From positions 667,981 to 731,980 of the forward strand of contig CAJSYZ010000006.1 of assembly GCA_910574455.1 (NCBI GenBank): DNA of 64,000 nucleotides. Direction: 5' to 3'. Positions 45,332 to 55,978 of this stretch are shown here, in pieces; within the stretch, counting starts at the first letter, position 1, and every line of letters starts with the position of its first letter. The translations under genes and the position numbers were made by a program. Under the pieces are notes generated by a model. The model saw only the letters and a list, made by a program, of their open reading frames with translations. It had not been told where the DNA came from and did not search any database. This DNA is from Trichaptum fuscoviolaceum. Lineage: Eukaryota > Basidiomycota > Agaricomycetes > Hymenochaetales > Trichaptaceae.

Positions 45332-47340
45332 ATGTCCGATTCAGACGGTGACTTCTCTGACGAACTGTTGGAGCTTGCTGGTGCAGGCGAGAAAAGGCGT
45401 AAGAAAACTGCTTCAAAACATGCGAAGAGACGGAAGGCAGAGTGAGCCACACTACATTCATTGTGCACCTTCAGGCTCATTCTGTACGAAGTGCTCAAGT
45501 AGAAAGTGCCTCAGAAGATGGCTTTGAGAGTGAAGAGGATGATTCAGTGCCTTCATATCCTTTGGAGGGCAAGTTCATAGATGAGGCAGACCGGCAGAAG
45601 TAAGAGTGTGTTACCATATAAGACTTATTAACATTATAACTCACGTCTGTTCTATCTTTTGCATCACATCTTTGACGCTTACCATCGATTAGACTGATGC
45701 AGCTTCCTGAGATCGAGCGTGAAGCCACCATTGCTCAGAGGTTGGAAGAGCTGCAGCGGATCCAGGACAAGCGGAACCTGGACCAGATGCTGCGAGCACA
45801 GCGTGGTGAGCCTGAAGTAGTTGCAAAAGCTGCCAAACGTGAGTAGTACAACGGGTAGGAGAAAGACATGTCTCAACCTCTGCCGCAGGTGCCCACATTG
45901 CGCGAGGGGCGACAAAGGAAAAGACGCGCAAGCTAGATGAACTGAAGGCGAAACGTAAAGCTAAGAGCGAAAACAAACGGGTCCGTGCTGCGCTGCACAG
46001 ACCTATTTTCTGACTGACCTTACTTTCAGACTAAGGCGAACTCTCCGAAGCGTGATCGATCTTCTTCGCCTATGGATATGGAGATGTCCTCTGAAGACGA
46101 GGAAGACGGCCAAATCAGTCGGCTGGAAGAACAGGAAGAGCGCGAAGCCCGTCTGCTCAGTTTAAATAAACAACGCTCGGAAGATGAGCCTCCGGTCCTC
46201 CGCGACTTCGACTTCGTTCGCCTATCACGAAGTGCCCTTGTTAGATGCCTCGGTTTGCCGTGGTTTGAAGAATATGCAAAAGGTGACGATGGCTTAGTCC
46301 TTTTGGCTTCAGAGTGGGATTTATATCGCGTTTGAAGGTGCTTACGTCCGCTATCTGGTTGGGAATGACAAGCACCGTGGCGCTACGTATAAAATCTTTG
46401 AGATTACTGGTAAGCGAACTTAATAATTTATTCACTTCAATTTAGGCTGACGATGCGTAGACGTCTATGAAGCTGAGAAACCCTATGCTGTGGACAACAA
46501 AACTGTGAAAGTCGGGCTGGAGCTGACAGCTGGGAAAACAACGAAGAGGTATCTTATCGACAGAGTATCCAATAGCACGTTTACGGAGGTGGGTCCGACA
46601 ATGATCCACTGATAGTTGCGGTGCAAACTATCATAATCTTTAGGGAGACTTCGAGGAATACATGGCCTTGCTTCAGCGAGATCAAGTGAAGCCCCCCAAA
46701 AAGTCGGCCATGCACGCGAAAGCGCTCAAGAACAACATGCTTGAGAAGCAGCAATTAACAGAGGTGCGCTGTTTACTCTCTATTGCATGCATCATTTTTC
46801 ATTTATTCATTTATCTATACCTTGATGATATAGACTGATGTGAACACGATGCTCGCGCAGAAGGCTGCGAAGGTGGGCATGACAGCTGCGAAGGCGTCGC
46901 TTGAACGCTCGCGACTGTCACAGCGAAAGACTCTTGCGGAGAAGCGCCACGACTACAAGGAAGTTGAGGAACTCGACAAACTGATAAAGGAGCTTGACAC
47001 AGAGTATGCTGATCTTCAGCCTCCTACAACGTCTAATGACGACATGCACGACCTGCTCGAGATGGTGAACGAACGCAATAGGCGCGCGAACATGGAGGCT
47101 GTACGAAAAGCGGAAGCAGAGTTCGCTGAACGTAAACGGCGGGAACGCAGGCTGGCGGCCGCTGGTGGCTCCCGTCCTGGAACGCCAAGTTTGAAGCCGG
47201 GTACTCCAAAACTCGGTACAGACACGCGCTCAGTGTCGCCTATGCCAAACTTCACGTTGCCACAGAAGGACCCGAATGACAAACGGACCTTCGAGTCGAT
47301 TGTTGCCAGCGCGGTCGAGGTCGACCTGGGAGACTTCTGA
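45332..47340 (+). CDS. RTF1: Rtf1, PAF1 transcription elongation complex subunit (Plus3 domain)
   Basis: Multi-exon gene starting MSDSDGDFSDELLELAG, the acidic start usual in Rtf1. It continues through PLEGKFIDEADRQK, LMQLPEIEREATIAQRLEEL and a Lys/Arg-rich segment to the Plus3 domain: DFDFVRLSRSALVRCLGLPW, YVRYLVGNDKHRGATYKIFE, YAVDNKTVKVGLEL and KRYLIDRVSNSTFTEGDFEE. The last exon (46840-47340 region) gives a coiled coil with HDYKEVEELDKLIKELDTEY, an Arg/Glu-rich helix, and a terminus AVEVDLGDF. Rtf1 couples the PAF1 complex to RNA polymerase II and promotes H2B ubiquitination; Plus3 binds phosphorylated Spt5. All sections are in the right order, so the gene is intact. Confidence 0.95.
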
Positions 47341-48397
47341 GCTCCTGGGCCGCTGGTGTCGTCTGACTCAGTATTGCATATAGTTCTGCTGAGGATATTT
47401 TATCTCTTTCGTCTTCGTAACTCTGTACTCATCCATCTTTTATTGCTTTCCCTGCAAGTCACTGTGATAATTATGCATTGATCTCTTTCTATTACATGTG
47501 TTTATATATATAATCATCTGAAAAGCTAAATGTATGTATATACCAAGGATTGGAAGGTATACTGAAATTTGCTACCGTGGTGAGTCGGAGTCATCGGGTG
47601 GCTTGCGCGATATTATTGTCTGATGGGTAGAGGTTCAGGTCCATCTGTGTATGTCAAGGGCTCACTAAGAAGGATCCATTACAACCTATTTCCCCGGTAC
47701 GTCTGATCAGCCATCAATCAACTCTGTGTTCGCTGATTCATTGATGTAGTTTCCAGTGACGGCGCCAAGAGGAACCCAAACCTCTTCTCGTCTCTTATAT
47801 GAAGTTTCCACTCATGTATCCTCTTATCGCATCTGGTTATTTACACAGTCAAAGGCGTCCTATAGGTGGAGAAATCTTTCTACAACGTCGGTCGTATGGT
47901 AAGCGGTCATTGGTGCTTCCCTTGACCATCGTATCTTTTCAGGTTTCTAGCGCGAAGCGTGTTCGACACACGGCGATATGGCCATCTCAGACTGTACAAG
48001 TAATTAGATTGGTGAGTACAGCATATGCGCTTATCAAGCTGATGGCCTGTCATACCTCAATGTCAGCCTCCCGATTGTAGTGGAGGTACAGATGCAGCAC
48101 TCATTCGCCGAAGCCAAATACAGTTGACCTCCCTTTTCTCTGTAGCCGCCGAATTCGTACTTTATGAAGTCAGGCCAGAGTCGCAAACCCTAGAAGCGTG
48201 AGTTAATCTCCTCATTCACTCGGCTTATCGATGAAATACTTGCCATGTTATCAGACCTCTCGCCTTGATTCGCTCCAACAGCCTATGGTACAGTAGTGAG
48301 CACTCGGGTTCGCGGGCATGTGGAATTGTCAAGGAATTTCCCTCTAGCTATTCGCAACGACCTCCAATTACGGTTTCTCACAGACACATGGAAATGA
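47341..48397. other. Convergent intergenic region, no gene supported
   Basis: AT-rich 3' flank of RTF1 (runs such as TTTATATATATAATCATC near 47500), then about 700 nt without a recognisable coding pattern. A plus-strand frame at 47799-48080 shows no known motif. Confidence 0.45.
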
Positions 48398-50181
48398 TCA
48401 TTGGAGCATGGTCAGGTCTCTTATCCGTATAGTGGGTTGATCTGTACCATCGTTTCCCACCAATATTGATTCGATTGTCGGTTTTTGTCTCGACTGTATC
48501 CTTTTAATTGGAATTTGGACGGCCGAGTCACTCGGAATGAAGTGGCGGATGTCGTGCAGGCCTGAGAAGAACAACTTTGCTAGAGCAGCCCTTTGGCCTT
48601 GGTTGTATTCTGGTTCTGATTGCAGTGTTTCTTGCAGTTCTTGTGGAAGCTCCTGAATACATACGAACATATGTCTGAGACTTCCGTTTTGTTAGTGTGA
48701 TGTATGGCTTACTTCGACAGCTGCAACCAATTTGGCTATGAGCAAGGATAGGCTATGAGAAACACTTGTGTCTTCTTCATCCCTGAAAGAAGGATCTTGA
48801 GCTATCAATTGCTTAGGAATCGGAACTTCTCACCAATAGTCTCTATGGCTAGTGAGCTCCAGAAGTGTCTCTCTCCCACCAGCGACCAATCCTTTGACCA
48901 TGACCAGGAGATAGTCAACCTCTATCTTTTCCATCGACTCAACAATGTTAGACATCATATGCACGAGGATGTCGCCTAGCTTCATCAAAGTTTCTTGTTT
49001 CAGTTCGAGAGCATTAGTGTCGCCAATTTTGAGTCCGTTCGGTAATCGGAAACCGTCAAGAATAAAGTTTAGATGCCAATAGTAGAGATACCGGAAGGCC
49101 ATAAAGGAATAAACCGGATGGCTAGATAGGAAGGAGCACCGTTAGTCTTTGCAAGATCTGTCGATGAGAGAATGCCCACTCTAGATAGGTTATCATCAAG
49201 TCGAAAGTGTCATTCCATGTCTGGAATGATATCTTGTTGCGGTCAGTGAACGAAACCCGCAGGCTAGGGAACTCCTTTAATTGGACTTTCATATCAATAC
49301 CATATCCGAAGGCCAGAACCTTTGCTGATTTGTTCACTACGTTCTCCTCGATAGAAACCAATGCCTGGCGTGAAGCAGTGAGAATTTCATGATGGGTGTC
49401 TCCGTAAAAGAGACTGATTTTTTTTGCTGTCTCGAGAGTGAAGAGACCGTTATTGGCGCGAAATATATCATGGATTTCAGGGAAGAGAGCCGAGAGATCG
49501 ACTATGCGGTTGAGTGCCCTCAACTGAGTCGACGACGTCGTGGAACTGTCAAAATGATTTCATGATAAGCTGGACAGCTCACGATGAAACGATCGAGAAA
49601 TCTTACTGGGTGTACTTGAGCAAACGCCTGACGTCCCTAACAAATTTCTTCTTGTTTTGTTTGTGAAAGACGCCATCAATCAGAGCAGCATGGAAATGAC
49701 TTCTAATGTGTCGGTCGCTGGCATCGGGGCCGAAGCCAGCCTTATCAGCCCAGTTTCCCAAGACTCTTTCCAACTTATCCCCTGCATATCGGTAAGCTTT
49801 CCCCAACGTTCGTCCTGGACCTATGAGGTCCGATTCCGTTAGGTCGTCAGATCCTGGTTTGCGAATGTGAATCTCGACCTCTGCTTCCGTTAGGTCCTCC
49901 GACTCGAAAGCTGCTTCCTGTTCGGATGTTTCCACTGAGTCACCGTCGTCATCGTCGCCGAGCGATACTACAGGTCGTTTGACTATCTTGGCGATGATGT
50001 CCTCCAGCTTCCTGCCAGCTGACTGGTAAGCCTTATCAAGAATGCGCCCCGTACCCGGATTGTTGGAAATAGTGTCCAGATCAGACGAGCCATCGTGCAT
50101 GTAGACCCGAATTCTGTCATCTTGAACTGCTCGGTGAGTAGATGGGCCAGCACCCGGGTCGCATAAGCCAGTGCTGCTCAT
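48398..50181 (-). CDS. Orphan protein with an internal 22-residue repeat
   Basis: Exon 1 starts at the ATG at 50181 (MSSTGLCDPGAGPSTHRAV) and joins through a GTAAGA..GACAG intron (about 49614-49555) to a helical segment RALNRIVDLSALFPEIHDIF and DTHHEILTASRQALVSIEE. A probable intron (GTGGGC to CTATCTAG, near 49110-49170) leads to HPVYSFMAFRYLYYWHLNF, then LVHMMSNIVESMEKIEVDYL, and a final exon with ELPQELQETLQSEPEYNQGQ ending at 48398. Residues about 43-64 and 121-142 are two copies of a GxGRxLxKAYxxAGxKLExx motif. No catalytic motif or signal peptide was recognised; the mostly helical pattern is my reading. Function unknown. Confidence 0.65.
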
Positions 50182-50692
50182 GGCATCCGAGAGAAAGGAC
50201 CAGAACGATGTTACCTTTATGGTCGACAACTACTAGTAGCGCCCGACTCAGAGGCTGTGTATCCAATTCAGTCTGCAATGATGGTAGGCATCACTTGACA
50301 CTGGCACTGGCAGATGGTGGAAGCCAATTCATCCTTGACTGCCACTTTTGAAGTCCGTTTACCGTCACTTTTGTTGTAGTGAACAGTGAGAAAGTTTCAT
50401 GATTGGCTATCACAAACAGGCAAACGCAAGTTCAGAACTCAATGCGTCTTCTTCCGATTCAATTCTCCCCAGCAGCAGCACAAGGTGTTAAATGAAAGAG
50501 GTCGGCAGATGATGCGCAGGTATTACACGATAGGTGCTACACAACGACATAGGAAGCCGATCGGAGGTGCAGTAACGTACTTTTGTCATGTTCGCATGGA
50601 TAGAAATTTGGATCACGGCCTGTGTCGTCAGGCATTTGAAGCACATTGATTGAAAGGGGAAGAACTGAACTGGCTATGTAGGATGAGTAGTT
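50182..50692. other. Intergenic region
   Basis: Upstream flank of the orphan gene and 3' flank of the small membrane protein. A plus-strand frame at 50386-50649 shows no recognised motif. Confidence 0.4.
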
Positions 50693-51173
50693 TTACTTCG
50701 TTTCGGTCAACTCCTGGAAGCTTATACGATGACGTTCATATTGCTTCGCCCACTAAAACGACAATCAACAGAGATTAGCGCTGCATATTAAGCTACATGA
50801 GTTAGAACACGCACCAGCATGGAAGGAATAGGCTTGCTGGGCGCGTTGTGTCGCCACTGACACGAATGAAAGATCGTTAGTTGTAGCGCTGTCGTGCATG
50901 TAATTGGTACACGCACCTCCTTCGACGCACTTAGTTGCCATACACCATATGTTGCGAGTAAGATCCCACTGAACACAATTGCGGTATTCGCTCTCCAGTT
51001 GGATGGTCGTGCCCACCAACCACCTTCGCAACCGTTAGCGTTTGTCCACGATACAACTCACTGTTTGACCCACCAGCTGGTGACCACACCTCCTTTGGGT
51101 ACGGATATTGGCCTCCACCTCCCTGAAGAACCGTAAGAATATTGATCATATATACTCACCGAGCACTTACCAT
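50693..51173 (-). CDS. Small single-helix membrane protein, 86 residues
   Basis: Five exons (51173-51171, 51122-51074, 51023-50917, 50856-50815, 50752-50693) join in frame. The first coding exon is just the ATG, directly followed by GTAAGT. The protein reads GGGGQYPYPKEVWSPAGGWW, then WRANTAIVFSGILLATYGVW as a single membrane helix, then SASKEWRHNAPSKPIPSMLW and a basic-acidic tail ending ELTETK. A short protein with a Trp-rich segment before one helix and a cytosol or matrix tail looks like the small accessory subunits of mitochondrial inner-membrane complexes, but I cannot name it. The many short exons all joining in frame make the gene real. Confidence 0.8.
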
Positions 51174-51321
51174 TATCGTCTGATAGATATTGAGGATGGG
51201 TTGCTAGTTGACAAATGCAAGTCGATACCGCGAAGGACACAACAAATACTAGTATGGTGTCTCACGACACCTAAAATGTATTTTACACAATATAATACAA
51301 AGTAATAAATGTAATAGCATA

Positions 51322-51394
51322 GCCGCGATAGCTCAGTTGGGAGAGCAGTAGACTGAAGTTCTAAAGGTCACCCGTTCGATCCGGGTTCGTGGCA
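51322..51394 (+). tRNA. tRNA-Phe (GAA), intronless
   Basis: A 73-nt cloverleaf. The acceptor stem GCCGCGA pairs with TCGTGGC (one G-T pair) with discriminator A. The D arm contains AGCTCAGTTGGGAGAGC. The anticodon arm TAGA-CTGAAGT-TCTA exposes GAA in the loop. The T arm is ACCCG-TTCGATC-CGGGT with the internal B-box GTTCGATCC. The anticodon reads Phe codons. No intron interrupts the anticodon loop, unlike the yeast tRNA-Phe genes. No CCA is encoded, as expected for a eukaryote. Confidence 0.93.
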
Positions 51395-51832
51395 ATCGGT
51401 GGCGTTATGATTAGTTTAGTTTTGCATCGGCATATTATACTACCCGCACTTAGACTAATTGATACTAGTATCTATGGAGGCTGGAGCATAAGAGTCGTTT
51501 TTCTTTTAACACAGTCATTGCTTACTATCAGATCCGGAAAACTTGAAGTTGGGTGGCGGTTGCCGAACTACATTTACCATTTCTCTTCTTCAAGTTGTCT
51601 TTGAATGATCATCTATATCTGTTATCTTCTCTCAGTTTGTGTTATTATTGATTTTAGTGATAGAATCAAGTGTGGCACGAGACGTAGAATTTTCCGCATT
51701 ACTAGATTCAGGTTTAACAAACAACGTTAATGATCATCTTGAGACATAAATCCCATGCATGGTCGGCTTCATCGCGGCTGTGCGTTTCTACATGCAATGA
51801 CATTCGAATGGAAGCACATTAGTTCTCAAGAT
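51395..51832. other. Intergenic region
   Basis: 3' flank of the tRNA gene and of the small secreted peptide gene. A plus-strand frame at 51389-51604 overlaps the tRNA 3' end and has no recognised motif. Confidence 0.4.
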
Positions 51833-52116
51833 TCATTGATCGTTACTCCTTTGACACCTCAAGCTGAAAGTAATATTATTCATTAAAAGCTAGTTCTTCA
51901 CTGAAGTTAAATCATACTCACGGGGGGCATTCTCGTTTCACGACCGCATCCATTCCAGAACCAGGTCCTGGAAGCGGTACTGGCGAACTTTGTATGGGTA
52001 GTAAATGTCGAGATGATCACTTTTGTTTAGTAGCGGCATGTTTAAAATGTAGGTACTCACGCGGAAGCATGGAGGGATAGAGCTAGGAGCGCGAAGGTGA
52101 AGACGTTCTTCAGCAT
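51833..52116 (-). CDS. Small secreted peptide precursor with Kex2 site (50 residues)
   Basis: Three exons (52116-52061, 51987-51922, 51863-51833) with GTGAGT donors and AAAG/TCAG acceptors join in frame. Residues 1-19 (MLKNVFTFALLALSLHASA) form a signal peptide. A Pro/Gly-rich spacer follows, SPVPLPGPGSGMDAVV, then Lys-Arg, a Kex2 processing site, and a short terminus ECPPLRCQRSNDQ with two Cys. This is the layout of secreted, protease-processed fungal peptides: signal, spacer, KR, mature peptide. No C-terminal CaaX box is present, so it is not a standard basidiomycete mating pheromone. The last exon is short, and its junction rests on one acceptor, so the exact terminus is uncertain. Function unknown. 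Confidence 0.6.
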
Positions 52117-52515
52117 ATTTGAGGGGCGATGGAAACCGGTCTTCGAAGTTCAGTTTAGTAGACGTGGTCAACAACGAATGTGCCCTTTATACCTCGAAGA
52201 TGAAAGAAGACAACTTTAGAAGAATAGTCACTAGAATCACGAGACTTCGCTTCGGATGTGCATTGATTGCTATTTTCAATGCAGATACGAGCCCCGGGGT
52301 AAACGGCTTAGAGTATGGAGGATAGGTTACGACCAGATCATTAAAGGAGCCTGCGGGATACTTTGATGATGTGAACATAGTAGCAGCGGCGCAGCACCGC
52401 GAAGTTTTCTGCTGATGTTGAGGACGAACTGGAAAGCATGTATAAAAAGAGCACATAATTACAAATAAGGGTAACGTGAGCACGGTGAACGGAGTAAGGG
52501 TTAAAGGAATTGTAT
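52117..52515. other. Intergenic region
   Basis: Promoter side of the small secreted peptide gene and 3' flank of the Ser-rich orphan. No feature recognised. Confidence 0.4.
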
Positions 52516-53373
52516 TTAGAAAAGGGAAAGGCCAAGTAGGTTGTCGGATACTTGTGCATGGCTAGCATGGAAGGAGCTCGAAGTGAGGTCGGGATTATCT
52601 GTGATAAATTCGTCACCAATATGCGAAGAAGCCACGAAGACTGAGTTCTCGAAATATTGATTAGCATACGACTCGTATGGGAGCGGCACAGTTGCCATCT
52701 ACACGAAAGTACAATCAATTTAAAGAAAGAGGGAGAGAGAGTATATAGAACTCACAAATGGAGTTTCCGGCGTAGGAGGAAAGCACAGATCATGATCCTC
52801 GAGCCCTGAAGGGTACGGTGTTCGTGGAAACTCCTCTGCACTCGTTGCTTTCCTACCCGAAGGCCCATCACATTGTAGAGACTGAAAAAACTCTGAGATG
52901 TCGTCCACAAAATACGAGAACTCCTGCTCGACACTTTTCTCCATCATGGGGTTCTCTCCGGTCAAATCAACCATCAGACTATCCGTCATCCACCCTTCCT
53001 CCGCCTCTGACCTTCTGAATAATCGATGATCAGTCTCGAAAGGACGTTCGAACCAAGGCTGAGCGCATTCGACAGAGATGTCGCTCCCAGACGGAAGGGA
53101 GACATGAGATGCAAACGAAACGGGTCCATTCGCCGATTTCTTCTTGCGAGTAAGCCTGCGCCTAGCAGGTCGAGGGCTTTGAGGAGGGGTTGGTAGAGAC
53201 GAGTCCGGAGAGCTCGAAGAGTCCGAGCTAGTACTGCTGATGTCATCCCAAGCAACAATAGTGTGCTGCCCTGTGCAACGTGTTTGATTGTGTCCCAATA
53301 TAGGAAAGAGGAAAGAGAGCGTACCAGAGTCCCTTCGGACAGTCGAAGCCTTTGCAGAGCGTACAGCAGGCAT
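52516..53373 (-). CDS. Ser/Pro-rich orphan protein
   Basis: Starts MPAVRSAKASTVRRDSG at 53373. A GTACGC..GCACAG stretch of a length divisible by three may be a spliced intron just after this point. Then IVAWDDISSTSSDSSSSPDS, a basic patch RPARRRLTRKKKSANG that could be a nuclear signal, and acidic and aromatic sequence (SYFVDDISEFFQSLQCDG). After PETPF an intron (GTGAGT to CGTGTAG, about 52754-52699) joins the last exon MATVPLPYESYANQYFENSV to the stop at 52516. Mostly disordered, about 275 residues. No known domain; a regulator is possible but not shown. Confidence 0.65.
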
Positions 53374-53836
53374 AATTCGTTGAGCGTTGTAGATAGATTT
53401 GAGATTTGAGTAGCATCTTCGGGTCGGTGCAGCAAAGATATATAGAAAAAGAACAGTAGAGGAGGACTGAAGAGGTGCGAGTTGGCCGAGAAAGGAGAAC
53501 CACGTTATATTATCACCTTGCGTCTCTCTCCCTAAACAGACGTCCCATAAAGGAGATCCCCCTCGCTATAATCACACTGATGCATATGATCCCTGACTGC
53601 ATGGTGTCCAGGCGCATTTTATTTACATAAAATACTCTTTAAGTTATTTGAAATAAGTGTAGGCCAAAGAGAAAGATAAGCTCGTTATTATCACCAGCGT
53701 CGAGAAAATGTGACGTATTCAAGTTATGTCGGCGACACAAAGTTGACACTCCGATTCAGTGCGCCTCGAGGTTGGACTTGCGAGGAGGCTGTACTTTCTA
53801 CTTTCTACCACTGCTTCCTCAACTTGACTTCGGAAT
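53374..53836. other. Divergent intergenic region
   Basis: 463 nt between two divergent orphan genes, presumed promoters of both. No specific element recognised. Confidence 0.45.
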
Positions 53837-55501
53837 ATGACCGTGACCTCCTTTCTTGACAACGTGCAAGGATGTGTTCTTTATATACAAGACCTGCACT
53901 CGAAGATAGCGTTCACCACACCATCAGACGCTCTTTTGACTTCGCTATTTATTAAATACGCTCGGACTGTGCCTCTGGAGTTGTTCGATGATCTCTTTTC
54001 CCTCTTCCAGCATGTAGACTTCCGTGCTGATAGGGTCACGATGAAAATATCAGAGAATATCATGGATCACATCGCAGAGCAGCGTCGTGCAAACCAAGTT
54101 TACAATAAGGAACAAATCAAGTCCCCAGAAGTCGATCAACCTCGTATCTCTCGTCCGCCGGGACTCGTAGCAGAGCTTGTCGCAGAGTACCTTGGGAAAA
54201 ATAAGGCACCTTTTCACCGTACGGTTCGTCGTATGGTTCGTCGTACGGCTCATCTTTCGCTTCGATACGAGACGTTCTCCTATCCGTTCTGTGAATCAAC
54301 TGGCACACTTCTTCTGATGTCTGATATCAGTCAATTGTGGAGAGATGCAGCGCAAAGGCACCTGCGACGGCGCATCCACATCAACAGCCAAGACGCGCTG
54401 CGCAGAGTATTCCAAAGCCCGACCCTAGGCCCCTGGGTCCGCGAGTTGAGCTTCTCCGCTCAAGAATTCGAATTATATTACACGGAGAAGTTTCCGGGCT
54501 CAATGATGACCATAGACGAAATGCCGCGTCTGCTGTTAGGAATTCTGAAACGCTGCCCAAACATCACACAACTGTACCTGTACGACTTCGTCACACCAGC
54601 GGACAAAGAGGCGAATTTACATGATGAGAAGGGAAGCAAAGAGCTCAAGTCGGATTTTGATTCGGGTCGACCCGACCTCATCCGTCAACTCGGCGAGATG
54701 GTGTATCTCGAACATCTTTGGCTCCATACCACCGCTGACTTAGCTCCGGAGTTATGGAAATTATGTGCAGTCCTGCCCCGCCTTCAAAACTTGAAGAGTT
54801 TGAGCCTGGATAATTGGAATTCTCGTTTTCCCTCCAAGAATGCAGACCAATCGGTGGAACCTTCAGGCTTTCAGATAGAGAGTTGCCCCCCACCATCCTT
54901 GACGCATCTATCACTCGGTCGCATCAATATAATCGATTCAGAACCGATCGCTTGGATAATGAGTCCGCAAAGCGAATACAGTTGTACCTGTCTGCAATTG
55001 TGTCTGCACGACATGTTTCGAGGCCATAATTCCGTTCCTTGGATGTCCACTGCTCCGATCTTAAGGGATCTTCAACCTCTTCTCCGGCAGATTAAATTGA
55101 CCATCACTAAGCTTCGACTTGTCAATTATGAAACTGGGGACGACATTCTCTCTGTCATGGAAATATTTCCGTCCTTGCGATCACTGAGCGTGGTCGGAAG
55201 CTGGACCTTCCCTGACTGGCTTGTTCTTCCAAGTTCCATTTGTGCCTTCCATTTTCATAACGCTGGAAATTCAAGTTTCAGTCAAGAGGATGATACTTAC
55301 TGTCTCGCACTCATTAAAGCATCCCCATCCATTCGGAAAATACGCATCTCTTATACGGTAGACCCTAATTGGGCTCATCCGGCCGCCAACACCTCTTCCT
55401 CTACAATCTTCACTGATACCATGGAATACTGTACAAGAAACAATGTTGAGTTCAGTGTAAACGAAGAGGAGTGTATCCCCAATTTCCTTGATCTTGAATA
55501 A
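53837..55501 (+). CDS. F-box/LRR-like orphan protein, single exon
   Basis: One uninterrupted frame of 554 residues, unusual in this intron-rich window. The middle has DISQLWRDAAQRHLRRRIHI, which resembles the W-R-x-A-x-x-x-L(W) end of fungal F-box domains, and irregular Leu-rich stretches follow: LLLGILKRCPNITQLYLYDF, LEHLWLHTTADLAPELWKLC, LKSLSLDNWNSRFPSK, SLTHLSLGRINIIDSE and IFPSLRSLSVVGSW. A classical F-box motif is not seen in the N-terminal 170 residues (MTVTSFLDNVQGCVLYIQDL...), so the class is uncertain; fungal proteins with this plan are often annotated as F-box-like. A short tandem DNA repeat at about 54215-54250 gives the basic RTVRRMVRRTA stretch. Confidence 0.75.
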   Translation: MTVTSFLDNVQGCVLYIQDLHSKIAFTTPSDALLTSLFIKYARTVPLELFDDLFSLFQHVDFRADRVTMKISENIMDHIAEQRRANQVYNKEQIKSPEVDQPRISRPPGLVAELVAEYLGKNKAPFHRTVRRMVRRTAHLSLRYETFSYPFCESTGTLLLMSDISQLWRDAAQRHLRRRIHINSQDALRRVFQSPTLGPWVRELSFSAQEFELYYTEKFPGSMMTIDEMPRLLLGILKRCPNITQLYLYDFVTPADKEANLHDEKGSKELKSDFDSGRPDLIRQLGEMVYLEHLWLHTTADLAPELWKLCAVLPRLQNLKSLSLDNWNSRFPSKNADQSVEPSGFQIESCPPPSLTHLSLGRINIIDSEPIAWIMSPQSEYSCTCLQLCLHDMFRGHNSVPWMSTAPILRDLQPLLRQIKLTITKLRLVNYETGDDILSVMEIFPSLRSLSVVGSWTFPDWLVLPSSICAFHFHNAGNSSFSQEDDTYCLALIKASPSIRKIRISYTVDPNWAHPAANTSSSTIFTDTMEYCTRNNVEFSVNEEECIPNFLDLE

Positions 55502-55978
55502 TTATTTTATTGGGTGGTTGTTAGTGGTAGAGACGGTAATACACTGGATCATCATACAGTGAAGATGAGCTGCCATATGGCGAAGACATCTATAGAAAAC
55601 ACGGACTACGGATAATTCCGAAGACTTGAAGTGGGTTGTTCAAGTTGACGCGCGGACTTCAATGAAACTTGTCCTTTCCGAACTACCACTTGCAGCTGCC
55701 AGCAGCTTGAAACTGCTACTTTTTAAATAAAGAGCTTCTCAACGAAACCCAATACGACTTATTATACAAACCCGGTCAATGCAAACTCTGTCTACAGCCT
55801 CGCGAGAGCTGGAAGGCTAACGGCGCGAGGGTGCCTAACAAGATCGAGTCCAGCGCTTCCAGCCTCGGCATCTTCATGATGGTTAACGAGTAAGCATTAA
55901 TACTAGTAGAGGAATCCAATCAATCGGAACTCACCGGGGACAGGATGATATCTTTGGACAGGGCAGTGCATCAACCAG
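55502..55978. other. Intergenic region or missing 5' exons
   Basis: No supported gene. Short frames such as CKLCLQPRESWKANGARVP near 55783-55840 read like coding and could be a 5' exon of the next fragment. Confidence 0.3.

Noticed and set aside
51833..52116. Mating pheromone precursor
   Set aside because: Signal peptide and KR are present but there is no C-terminal CaaX box, which basidiomycete pheromone precursors need, and no receptor gene of that class is recognisable nearby.
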